From: an uncultured Bacteroides sp.
GTDB lineage: Bacteria > Bacteroidota > Bacteroidia > Bacteroidales > Bacteroidaceae
DNA length: 64,000 bases
Direction: 5' to 3'
NCBI GenBank assembly: GCA_947074275.1
Contig: CAMTPA010000004.1
Coordinates: forward strand, 1 to 64,000
Below are positions 55,036 through 64,000 of this stretch, piece after piece. The notes beneath the pieces are model-generated. The model was given only the letters and a program-made list of their open reading frames with translations, ran no database searches and was not told the origin of the DNA. The translations under genes and the position numbers were made by a program. Position 1 is the stretch's first letter, and each line of letters opens with the position of its first letter.

Positions 55036-57768
55036 ATGAAATTATTATTTACAGCTATATGGCTATTGTTTTTTTTGCTACAAGCATACGCACAGATAGA
55101 TGTCGATAAAATTCAGTTTCCTACTGAACATCCGCGCTATCTGACAACCCCTGCTGGCAAAGCGGAAGTAGAGAAACTGATACATCAAGAGGCGTGGGCT
55201 AAAGATGTGTACGACAAACTAAAGGAGCGTACTGATAAGTATGTGGGCTACACTCAACAGCAGCCCGACTGGTTGTTGTCTCGACTGGCTATGTATTGGA
55301 ACACGCGTCCTACCGAGGTTTTTATCCGTGGCGAGGTGTATGATAGTGCGGGTGGCAAACAAGCACCTGTGCCTACTGTGCGCTACAACGGGACACGGGG
55401 GACGGTAGCCACACACGGTCGGCCCAAACTCGAAGATGTGTTGCCTTACGATGACGTGGATGGAAATATTACTTTTTGCAACAATGCGCTCCCCAATCGG
55501 CCTATGGAGGTGGTACATCCGTCGAAAACAGGCCGAAACATCGAAAATCAGAATAAGGAGATTATAGGCATCGCACGCGACGCAGCTTTTCTTTATTGGA
55601 TGACAGGTGATGAGCGATATGCGCAACTTGCAGCAGACGTGTTCGACACCTATATGCAAGGCATCTTTTATCGCAATGTGCCCAAAGACTTAAACTACGG
55701 TCATCAACAGACATTGGTAGGAATGACCACGTTCGAGGTGATTCACGAGGCGGTACTCTACGATTTGGTGCCGCTTTATGATTTCTTGTACAATTATCTG
55801 GCAGCAAACTATTCTGACAAGATGAATATCTATGCTGGTGCTTTCAAAAAGTGGGCGGATAATATCATAGCCAATGGCGTGCCTCACAATAATTGGAACT
55901 TGATGCAAGCTCGCTACATTGTAGATATAGGTATGATTCTTGAGGATAACAGTCACTACGCCGATGGCAAGGGACGCAACTATTACATCGACTACGTGCT
56001 CAATCAATCTTCCATTCGCCAATGGAGCTTGCAGCAACTTGCCAGTTATGGTTTCGATGCCAATACAGGCATTTGGGCCGAGTGTCCAGGTTATAGCAGC
56101 GGGGTTTTGAGCGATTACGCCTCTTTCGCCACACTTTTCGATCGCAACCTCAATTACGATTTGGTGGCAGATATGCCCATTGTGGCGAAAGCGATAGCCG
56201 CCACTCCGCAATACCTTTTCCCCAACAAGATGATTTGCGGTTTTGGCGACACGCATCCTACCTATCTTAAAACGAGTTTTACTTCTAAAATGGTGCAAAA
56301 CGCACAGGTGAATGGCAAAGAAGAGCAAGAAGCCTATTTTACGGCTCTGCTGAAATGCTTGCATCCACAGTTTGAAGATGGTAACGATGCTCCTAAAAAT
56401 GTGCGGGTAGCTGTGAGCAGTCTGTTCGATGAAAAACCCTTGAAACTGAACCCAAAGATAAAGGCTGGTAATATTGAGGAGTATGTTTCACCTTTGTTCT
56501 ATGCGCCCAATGTGTCGTGGCTTGTGCAACGCAACGGAATGAACCCCCGTCACAGTCTGATGATTTCTCTCAACGGAAGTGATGGCAACCATATGCATGC
56601 CAACGGCATTTCGATGGAGCTTTATGGCAAAGGCTATGTATTGGCACCCGATGCGGGGATAGGCAAAAGTTCTTATAGTGGACTGGATTATTTGGAGTAT
56701 TACTCGCAATTCCCCAGTCACAACACGGTTTGCGTAGACGGTGTTTCTTCGTATCCTATAATGAAAAGCAATCACGCCTTTAAGCTGCTTTCGGCTTTTC
56801 CTACTTCTGCTGCCCCAGGCAAGCCTTTTAGTTCGGTAACCTTTAGCGATGTTTACTTTCGCGAACCCGAAACGCGCGCCGACCAAACAAGGATGATGAG
56901 CATTGTCACCACTTCGCCACAAAGTGGCTATTATGTCGATGTGTTTCGCAGTCGCAAAGAGCAAGGAGGCGACAAAATGCACGATTACTTCTATCACAAC
57001 TTGGGGCAAACAATGACGTTGACCGCAGCAGATGGTTCCAATTTGGATTTGCAACCTACCGAAGAACTGGCATTTGCAGGTGCTCACCTCTATGGCTATT
57101 CGTATATTTACGATAAGAAAATGGCCGAAACGGCACAAGATGTAAAGGCTTCCTTTACAATGGATATGCCCAATGGCGATAATATATCGATGAATATGTG
57201 GATGAAAGGCGATGAGAATAGAGAAGTGTTTACTGCATTGTCACCATTTACCGAGGGATATTCGCGCACTCCCAATATGCCCTATAATATAAAAGAACAG
57301 CCTACTTTAACCTTTGTAGCTCGCCAAAAAGGAGAGGCTTGGACACGTCCGTTTGTAGCGATATATGAACCTTGTTCTGTGAATGAACCGAGTAGAATTA
57401 GAAAAGTTTCGTATCCTGAAATGAATGATGAAGGCACGGTGGCTATTTGTGTAGAGCAAACCAATGGGAGAACCGATTGGATTCTTTCATCCGACGATAC
57501 TACCACAGAGCACCAAATAAAAGGGTTGTCGGCAAAAGCAAGCTATGCGCTCTGTGGTGATACGCCGACAGGAGTTGAGGTGGTATTTTTAGGCAATGGC
57601 ACTTATATCAATGCAGGTGGAATGACTGTTGTTTGCCAAGAGCCTGCTTCGGTATTGGTAGAAAAGAAAGATGGACGTTGGCATTACACAGCTACACACG
57701 ATTGCACTGTGACTATTGACGGCAAGAAATATCGCTTGAAAGCAACTGATTCTTACCGCTCTTTTTAA
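55036..57768 (+). CDS. Heparinase II/III-like family protein (putative polysaccharide lyase)
   Basis: Signal peptide; N-terminal alpha-toroid-like region (HPRYLTTPAGKAEVEKLI); NHMHANGISMELYGKGYVLAPDAGIG and QFPSHNTVCVDG, as in Heparinase_II_III domains. Confidence 0.75.
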   Translation: MKLLFTAIWLLFFLLQAYAQIDVDKIQFPTEHPRYLTTPAGKAEVEKLIHQEAWAKDVYDKLKERTDKYVGYTQQQPDWLLSRLAMYWNTRPTEVFIRGEVYDSAGGKQAPVPTVRYNGTRGTVATHGRPKLEDVLPYDDVDGNITFCNNALPNRPMEVVHPSKTGRNIENQNKEIIGIARDAAFLYWMTGDERYAQLAADVFDTYMQGIFYRNVPKDLNYGHQQTLVGMTTFEVIHEAVLYDLVPLYDFLYNYLAANYSDKMNIYAGAFKKWADNIIANGVPHNNWNLMQARYIVDIGMILEDNSHYADGKGRNYYIDYVLNQSSIRQWSLQQLASYGFDANTGIWAECPGYSSGVLSDYASFATLFDRNLNYDLVADMPIVAKAIAATPQYLFPNKMICGFGDTHPTYLKTSFTSKMVQNAQVNGKEEQEAYFTALLKCLHPQFEDGNDAPKNVRVAVSSLFDEKPLKLNPKIKAGNIEEYVSPLFYAPNVSWLVQRNGMNPRHSLMISLNGSDGNHMHANGISMELYGKGYVLAPDAGIGKSSYSGLDYLEYYSQFPSHNTVCVDGVSSYPIMKSNHAFKLLSAFPTSAAPGKPFSSVTFSDVYFREPETRADQTRMMSIVTTSPQSGYYVDVFRSRKEQGGDKMHDYFYHNLGQTMTLTAADGSNLDLQPTEELAFAGAHLYGYSYIYDKKMAETAQDVKASFTMDMPNGDNISMNMWMKGDENREVFTALSPFTEGYSRTPNMPYNIKEQPTLTFVARQKGEAWTRPFVAIYEPCSVNEPSRIRKVSYPEMNDEGTVAICVEQTNGRTDWILSSDDTTTEHQIKGLSAKASYALCGDTPTGVEVVFLGNGTYINAGGMTVVCQEPASVLVEKKDGRWHYTATHDCTVTIDGKKYRLKATDSYRSF

Positions 57769-57948
57769 CTGTTTGAATTTGTGTTTCAGTTATTAACAGT
57801 TGTTGATACATTATAGAATAAGACAATTTGGGTTACAAAAAGCTTTGCTATTCGTCAATGAGTAGTGAAGCTTTTCCCTGTTTTATTCTATTTCAAAAGG
57901 GAAAATTTCTATATTTGCTTTATAAAATCAAGTACGCCGAAAAAGACA

Positions 57949-60738
57949 ATGCTATTTCATTTCAAACACATATACCGTTATTGTGCAACGTTATTGTTGT
58001 TGCTGTTATTTTTAGTAGCATCAGCCAAATCATCTGTTTTTAAAGGCTTGTCAGTATCCGATGGATTGTCCGATTTGGTGGTGAACGCTCTTTACAAAGA
58101 TTCGATGGGCTATATGTGGATTGGAACGGGCAATACCTTGGAGCGTTTTGATGGTGTGCGGCTCAAGCATTATCCAGTAGATGGAGCTAACGAAAAGCTA
58201 AAGCGAATCAATGCCATTGTTCAATCTGCTGGTGGTGAAATTTGGATGGGGAATGGAATGGGATTGTGGCGCATAAACAAAAATACCGATACTCTCGAAC
58301 AAATATCCTCTGAAACCCTGAATAGTAGTGTGAACACTCTTCTTGCCAACCAACAAGGGGCTTTGTATATTGGCACCGATACGGGGCTTTTCATATATCA
58401 CAACGGAAAGTTTACTCATATTCTGCTCGATTCCAATATTCTTTCTGCTGCTAATATCATCAATGGTTTGGCTTTCGATGGTGATGGATTGCTATGGCTT
58501 GCTACCAACGATGGTCTTTTCTCTTTCAACCTCTCCAATCATCAAATAAATTCTTATTCCTACTCTATCGATCGTAAATCTTGTATTCTAAAAAACATTA
58601 CTTGTATATGCGACAACCTATATCTTGGCACGATGGGGCAAGGTATTGTTCGCTTCAATCTTGCTACACACCAATTTACATCCTATCTTTCGGTCGATTG
58701 CAATGTGATTTCGGCGTTGTCGAGCGATGGCAAAGACACACTCTATGTAGGGACAGATGGCAATGGCGTTCACTTCATCTCTACCAAGCAACAACGTATC
58801 GTGCAATCATTCCGTCACAGCCCCAATCAAGCAGGAAGCATTCGCTCCAACTCGGTTTACTCACTCTTGATTGATCGTGATGGCTTGATATGGGTAGGTT
58901 TTTATCAGTTGGGGCTGGATTATACTCTCTATCAAAGAGATATATTTAAAACTTATCAATATCCGCCTCACTTTGACTCGCACAATATGCCTGTGCGTAC
59001 CATTGCTAAAAAAGGAAGCGAATTGCTTGTTGGCTCGCGCGATGGTTTGTTTTTTATTGATGAAAAGAATCGGCGGTTTAAGAGCTTTAAAATACCCGAA
59101 CTTCGCTCTAATATGATAATGTCGAGCTGTGAGTTTCAAGGAAAATACTATGTGGGAACTTATGGTGGAGGCTTATACGTGCTCGATCCTGTAACTTTGA
59201 CCTTGAGCGATTTTAATGACGAGGAACCGCTCCCTTTCTTGCGCGGACAAATCTTTTGCATCAAGCCCGATGCCGAAAACAACCTGTGGATAGGCACTTC
59301 ACAAGGGTTGTATCAATACAAAAACGGCGAGCGTATCAATCATTTTACCAGTGCCAATTCCAAACTGCCCGAAGGGAATGTATACGAAATCTATTTTGAC
59401 TCTACCAAAAAAGGATGGATATGCACCGAGAATGGAATGTGCATTTGGGATCCTTCTTCGCAAAGTTTAAAAACGGAGGTGTTTCCCGAAGGGTTTATTC
59501 ATAAAGAAAAGATTCGTGTGGTATACGAAGATTCCAATCACGAACTTTACTTCTTGCCCGATAAAGGGAGTATGTGTGTGTCCGATTTATCAATGAATCG
59601 CTTTCGTCACATTCAGCCCAATACTTTACTTCACGGCAAAGACGGTATGTTTATCATCGAGGATAAAGGTGGATACCTTTGGATTGGTACGAATAACGGA
59701 CTTCTGCGTTATGATAAAGCCGATTTGTTTATCCCTTACAACTTTATTGATGGCATACCAAGTTCTATTTTCACGCTGTGCCCACCCGTGCAAGACGAGA
59801 ATGAATGTTTGTGGATGGGCAATTCAAAAGGGTTGATTTATATCGATTTAAACTTGGACGATGACAAACGCTCATATGTTTATCTTCCAGCCATAACCAG
59901 TCTCCATGTGAACGGAAAAGAGACGGTGCGTATGGAGAAAATTGGCGATAAAAGCTATAACGTAGTTTTAGAGCCCAATCAGCGTAACCTTACCATTGGA
60001 TTGTCCAACTTCTTATATACCGACCCTGCATATTTGTCTTTTGAATATAAAACGGACAAAGTAGATACCGATTGGCAAATTGTATCGGGTAAACCTGAAG
60101 TTCATTATTACAATTTATCACCGGGCAACTATGTGTTTAGAGCCAAGCATATTGGCGACGATGATTCGGAGATTCTACTAAGCATTAAAATTCCTTATCC
60201 GGTGTGGACTTGGATATGGAGTGCTGTTGCGGTGTTGTTGGTATTGTTTGCAGGAGGCTACTATTGGTGGCATAGAAAAAAAAGACCACATACTCACCCT
60301 GTTCAGACAGAAGAAAACGTGGTGACAGAAGATGTGGAAAAAACTATCGAAGAGAAATACAAAACAAACAAAATAAACTCGGAAGAGTGTCAAAGGCTCA
60401 AAGAAAAGTTGGATGCACTGATGCTGACTGACAGGCCATATACCAATCCCGACTTGAAGATTGCAGATTTGGCGGCTATGATTGGCACCTCGGCACACGC
60501 TCTTTCTTATCTGTTCAATCAGTACCTCAATCGCAACTACTACGACTACATCAACGATTACCGCATTGCTGAGTTTAAACGCTTGGTAGAACAAGAGGAG
60601 TATAGCAAATACACCTTAAGTGCATTGGCGGAGCTTTGCGGGTTTAGTTCAAGAGCATCATTCTTCCGTTACTTCAAAAAGGCTACGGGCATTACCCCCA
60701 ACGAGCACATTCGGAGCGTAGGAAAAACAAATGAGTAA
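57949..60738 (+). CDS. Membrane regulator: two-component-type propeller sensor, Y_Y_Y domain, TM and AraC HTH, without kinase/receiver
   Basis: Propeller motifs (MGYMWIGTGNTLERFDG, NNLWIGTSQGLYQY); TM WTWIWSAVAVLLVLFAGGYYWW; then LSALAELCGFSSRASFFRYFKKATGITPNEHI. No H-box or receiver motif. Start set to 57949. Confidence 0.85.
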   Translation: MLFHFKHIYRYCATLLLLLLFLVASAKSSVFKGLSVSDGLSDLVVNALYKDSMGYMWIGTGNTLERFDGVRLKHYPVDGANEKLKRINAIVQSAGGEIWMGNGMGLWRINKNTDTLEQISSETLNSSVNTLLANQQGALYIGTDTGLFIYHNGKFTHILLDSNILSAANIINGLAFDGDGLLWLATNDGLFSFNLSNHQINSYSYSIDRKSCILKNITCICDNLYLGTMGQGIVRFNLATHQFTSYLSVDCNVISALSSDGKDTLYVGTDGNGVHFISTKQQRIVQSFRHSPNQAGSIRSNSVYSLLIDRDGLIWVGFYQLGLDYTLYQRDIFKTYQYPPHFDSHNMPVRTIAKKGSELLVGSRDGLFFIDEKNRRFKSFKIPELRSNMIMSSCEFQGKYYVGTYGGGLYVLDPVTLTLSDFNDEEPLPFLRGQIFCIKPDAENNLWIGTSQGLYQYKNGERINHFTSANSKLPEGNVYEIYFDSTKKGWICTENGMCIWDPSSQSLKTEVFPEGFIHKEKIRVVYEDSNHELYFLPDKGSMCVSDLSMNRFRHIQPNTLLHGKDGMFIIEDKGGYLWIGTNNGLLRYDKADLFIPYNFIDGIPSSIFTLCPPVQDENECLWMGNSKGLIYIDLNLDDDKRSYVYLPAITSLHVNGKETVRMEKIGDKSYNVVLEPNQRNLTIGLSNFLYTDPAYLSFEYKTDKVDTDWQIVSGKPEVHYYNLSPGNYVFRAKHIGDDDSEILLSIKIPYPVWTWIWSAVAVLLVLFAGGYYWWHRKKRPHTHPVQTEENVVTEDVEKTIEEKYKTNKINSEECQRLKEKLDALMLTDRPYTNPDLKIADLAAMIGTSAHALSYLFNQYLNRNYYDYINDYRIAEFKRLVEQEEYSKYTLSALAELCGFSSRASFFRYFKKATGITPNEHIRSVGKTNE

Positions 60739-60821
60739 ATAAAACATCTGTTTGTTGAGTACTTTTCTATCTATCTTCGTATTCTAATATAAACGAAATG
60801 TCAATATTAAAATACTATGAT

Positions 60822-62762
60822 ATGAATGTAAGATTATTGTCCCTACTTTTTTTACTGTTTTCAATGACAATTGCTGCGCAAGAAATTGTGTCCAATACTC
60901 AGCAAGTGGTTTCATCGCCCGATGGAACCTACCGTTTCACATTTTATCAACGAAGCTTTGGCGAAGACAACCTTCGTATGTGTTATACGGTAGATTACAA
61001 AGGAATCCCAATCGTAGAAGAGAGTGAACTGGGGGTGGAAATAAAGAACCAACTATTTGAGTCGGCATTGGGAGTGCCCAATGAAACTTGTCAAATATGG
61101 TGTGAAAATCTGAAACTTACCAATGTGTCGCAGGGTAATCAAGACAAAACGTGGAAACCCGTGTATGGAGAGCGTGCCGAAGTGCGTAACCATTACAACG
61201 GAATGACGCTTCACTTTAGTAAAGGTGTAGGCGATAAAAACGCAATCAGTGCCTACGACCGTCGCAAAAACTACTTTATGGATATTGAGGTGCGAGCCTA
61301 CAATCAAGGTGTAGCTTTCCGCTATCACTTTCCCGAAGCTACAAACGGGCTGTTTCTTCACATCACGGGCGAGCGCACCAACTTTACAATGCCTGCCGGA
61401 ACAATGGCCTACTACTCGCGCTGGGCACAAAGCCATTACACTCTTCGTCCGCTCGAAGGGTGGGGAAGTGATGAGAGTGAACGACCACTCACCTTGAAGC
61501 TTCCCAATGGATTAATGGTGGCTCTTACCGAAGCGGCTATGATAGACTACGCTCGTGGAAAATTTGCTCTTTCTGCCGAAAAACCCTCTACGTTGCAAAC
61601 ATCTCTTTATAGCAGTGCAGATGTGATTACTCCCTACAACACTCCGTGGCGTGTGATTATGGTGGGTGAACGTGCTGTTGACCTCATTAACAATAACGAC
61701 CTTGTGCTCAATTTAAACGAACCTTGCTTGATTGAAGATACCTCTTGGATAAAGCCCGGAAAAATATTCCGTTGCTGTAACCTGAAGCAAGCCGAAGTGC
61801 TCAAAGGCATTGACTTTGCCGCAGAGCGTGGATTGCAATACGTTCATTTGGATGCAAGCTGGTATGGACCCGAAATGAAAGTGGCTTCAGATGCTACTAC
61901 CGTGGCAGAAGATAAAGATTTAGATATTCCTGCCATTTGTCAATATGCAGCTTCTAAAGGTATTGGCGTAATGGTGTATGTAAACCAACGTGCGCTTGTG
62001 CAGCAGCTCGACGAGCTATTGCCATTATACAAAAAGTGGGGCTTGAAAGGCATTAAGTTTGGATTTGTGCAGATAGGCAATCAACGCTGGAGCACTTGGC
62101 TGCACGAGGCCATTCGCAAATGCGCCCAATACGGTATGATGGTAGACATTCACGATGAATATGTTCCCACAGGTTTCAGCCGCACTTATCCCAACTTGAT
62201 GACGCAAGAGGGCATTGCAGGAAACGAAGAGATGCCCGATGCTACTCACAACGTGACTTTACCCTTTACACGCTACATTGCCGGTGCAGGCGACTATACA
62301 CCTTGCTACTTCAACAATCGAGTGAAAAACACCAAGGCGCATCAGTTGGCTATGGCGGCTGTCTATTATAGTCCCCTGCAATTCCTTTACTGGTATGATA
62401 GCCCCGATTTATACAAAGGCGAGCAGGAACTTGAGTTTTGGAAATCCATACCTACCGTGTGGGACGATAGCCGCGCACTCGATGGCGAAGTTGGCGAATA
62501 CATCGTGCAAGCGCGTCGCTCGGGCGATGAGTGGTTTGTGGGCGCAATGACCAACAAAGAAGCTCGTACTGTAACTGTTCCAACAGATTTTCTTACTCCA
62601 GGAAAACGATACACCGTTGCTCTGTATGAAGATGACGACAAGCTAAACACACGTACCAATGTACGCATCACGCATAAAAAAATCAAAGCTGGCGATAAGT
62701 TGACTCTGAAACTGAAAGAAAGTGGTGGAGCGGCTATGCACTTTGTTCCGTTAGAGAAATAA
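60822..62762 (+). CDS. Glycoside hydrolase family 97
   Basis: Signal peptide; NLNEPCLIEDTSWIKPGKIFR, YVHLDASWYGPEMK, VDIHDEYVPTGFSRTYPNLMTQEGIAGNE. Confidence 0.93.
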   Translation: MNVRLLSLLFLLFSMTIAAQEIVSNTQQVVSSPDGTYRFTFYQRSFGEDNLRMCYTVDYKGIPIVEESELGVEIKNQLFESALGVPNETCQIWCENLKLTNVSQGNQDKTWKPVYGERAEVRNHYNGMTLHFSKGVGDKNAISAYDRRKNYFMDIEVRAYNQGVAFRYHFPEATNGLFLHITGERTNFTMPAGTMAYYSRWAQSHYTLRPLEGWGSDESERPLTLKLPNGLMVALTEAAMIDYARGKFALSAEKPSTLQTSLYSSADVITPYNTPWRVIMVGERAVDLINNNDLVLNLNEPCLIEDTSWIKPGKIFRCCNLKQAEVLKGIDFAAERGLQYVHLDASWYGPEMKVASDATTVAEDKDLDIPAICQYAASKGIGVMVYVNQRALVQQLDELLPLYKKWGLKGIKFGFVQIGNQRWSTWLHEAIRKCAQYGMMVDIHDEYVPTGFSRTYPNLMTQEGIAGNEEMPDATHNVTLPFTRYIAGAGDYTPCYFNNRVKNTKAHQLAMAAVYYSPLQFLYWYDSPDLYKGEQELEFWKSIPTVWDDSRALDGEVGEYIVQARRSGDEWFVGAMTNKEARTVTVPTDFLTPGKRYTVALYEDDDKLNTRTNVRITHKKIKAGDKLTLKLKESGGAAMHFVPLEK

Positions 62763-62792
62763 TACTTGTCAGAACCTTTAATTTGATTCAAA

Positions 62793-64000
62793 ATGAACAT
62801 TAAATCTTTTTTCTATTTAAATATAGGTCTCTGTATATTATCTTCTTGTTCAAACTCCTTATCTCCCCATAGGGAAGAAATAATTATTAATCTTCAGGAA
62901 CGAGGATCGGATATATCACCTACAATGTATGGAGTCTTTTTTGAAGAAATCAATCACGCAGGGGATGGTGGATTATATGCCGAATTGATACAAAATAGGA
63001 GCTTTGAAGAAAACGAAAAACCTGCAGGTTATCATATTGTTGGTGATAAACTCATACCTTGTTCTAAACCATATCATTTAACTGGTGAGGTTAGAGATCG
63101 CTCTTACAATTGGTGTACAGATGAAGTACGTGGATGGAGTTTGCAAGCTAAAGACTCCTTAGCGGCTCAAATGAGGTTAACTAAAGAACATCCCAAATTT
63201 GAAACAGCTCCTAATAATCTAAAATTGACAATAACAGATATATCCTCTCCTGTTTCATTAATAAATGAAGGATATTGGGGAATGGGAATTAAAAAAAATG
63301 AGAATTATCATTTGAGATTAATTGTACGTACTTCTTCTGATTATAAGGGGGGGATTGTAGTTAAATTGATTTCTTCAGAAGGTGATATTTTGACCTCAAC
63401 ACGTATTGATGTTTCCAGTGCAAACCAATGGAATGATATAAAGACATCTTTAACTTCAAATGCAGCAGATGATAATGCAAGGTTAATGTTAGAGTTTGAC
63501 TCACCAGGTGATGTATGGATTGATTTTGTATCTCTTTTTCCCGAAAAGACATTTAATAATCGCCCCAATGGTCTACGTAAGGATGTTGCAGATATGTTGG
63601 TCCAGATGAAACCTGCTTTTTTTCGATGGCCAGGTGGTTGTGTTGTCGAAGGTATTACACTGGAGAATCGCTTTGAATGGAAAAAAACATTAGGTGATCC
63701 TGCGGCACGGTCAGGCGAATATAGTACGTGGGGGTATCGTTGCTCATATGGTTTTGGTTATTACGAAATGCTTCAATTCTGTGAGGATATTGGTGCACAA
63801 GCAATGTTTGTTTGCAACGTTGGTTTGGGTTGTCAGTTTCGTATGGGAGATGCTTGTCCTAATGAGGATATTGATTATTATATTAATGATTGCTTGGATG
63901 CAATAGAATATGCAATAGGTGATATAAACACAGAATGGGGAGCGCATCGTGCTAAAGATGGTCATCCAACTCCCTTTCCTCTAAAATATATAGAAATAGG
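62793..64000 (+). CDS. GH51-type alpha-L-arabinofuranosidase lipoprotein, truncated by window end
   Basis: Open frame from ATG 62793: MNIKSFFYLNIGLCILSSCSNS...ISPTMYGVFFEEINHAGDGGLYAELIQNRSFE...PAFFRWPGGCVVEG...WGYRCSYGFGYYEMLQFCEDIGAQ. Not in the ORF track because no stop lies in the window. Confidence 0.9.
   Translation, partial: MNIKSFFYLNIGLCILSSCSNSLSPHREEIIINLQERGSDISPTMYGVFFEEINHAGDGGLYAELIQNRSFEENEKPAGYHIVGDKLIPCSKPYHLTGEVRDRSYNWCTDEVRGWSLQAKDSLAAQMRLTKEHPKFETAPNNLKLTITDISSPVSLINEGYWGMGIKKNENYHLRLIVRTSSDYKGGIVVKLISSEGDILTSTRIDVSSANQWNDIKTSLTSNAADDNARLMLEFDSPGDVWIDFVSLFPEKTFNNRPNGLRKDVADMLVQMKPAFFRWPGGCVVEGITLENRFEWKKTLGDPAARSGEYSTWGYRCSYGFGYYEMLQFCEDIGAQAMFVCNVGLGCQFRMGDACPNEDIDYYINDCLDAIEYAIGDINTEWGAHRAKDGHPTPFPLKYIEI

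Overview
A 64-kb chromosomal window from a Bacteroidales-type bacterium, judged from SusC/SusD pairs, a hybrid two-component system (HTCS) and TAnnTTTG-like promoters. No rRNA, CRISPR array, transposase, integrase or phage gene was seen. Contents in order: (1) a GH9 fragment running off the left edge and an orphan PD-(D/E)XK nuclease-like gene; (2) a xylan/arabinoxylan utilization locus (~1.7-25.9 kb) with four GH43s, an HTCS, tandem SusC/D pairs, a surface glycan-binding lipoprotein and a GH10 xylanase interrupted by a duplicated CBM; (3) a histidine-degradation operon (hutU, ftcD, hutI, fchA, hutH); (4) a TetR/TolC/MFP/RND efflux operon plus a small PII-like gene; (5) a four-gene SGNH-SGNH-SGNH-MBOAT cassette that looks like an envelope or exopolysaccharide O-acetylation system; (6) queuosine genes queF/queC/yhhQ with a candidate preQ1-I riboswitch; (7) a porin, FadL-like protein, D-LDH, pirin, MBL-fold protein, DUF4468 protein, VOC protein and tRNA-Pro(CGG); (8) a second carbohydrate locus (heparinase-like, membrane propeller-AraC regulator, GH97, truncated GH51). 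The most unusual non-coding signals are a dispersed family of 22-nt-period intergenic arrays at three loci (two bounded by TTGGTAG...CTACCAA inverted repeats), an unrelated 23-nt-period palindromic array inside the hut operon, and an element with perfect 12-bp terminal inverted repeats after the RND operon. The most unusual protein signal is an SGNH paralog in the MBOAT cassette that appears to have lost its Asp-His catalytic pair. All family calls are from reading sequence motifs; no database search was run.
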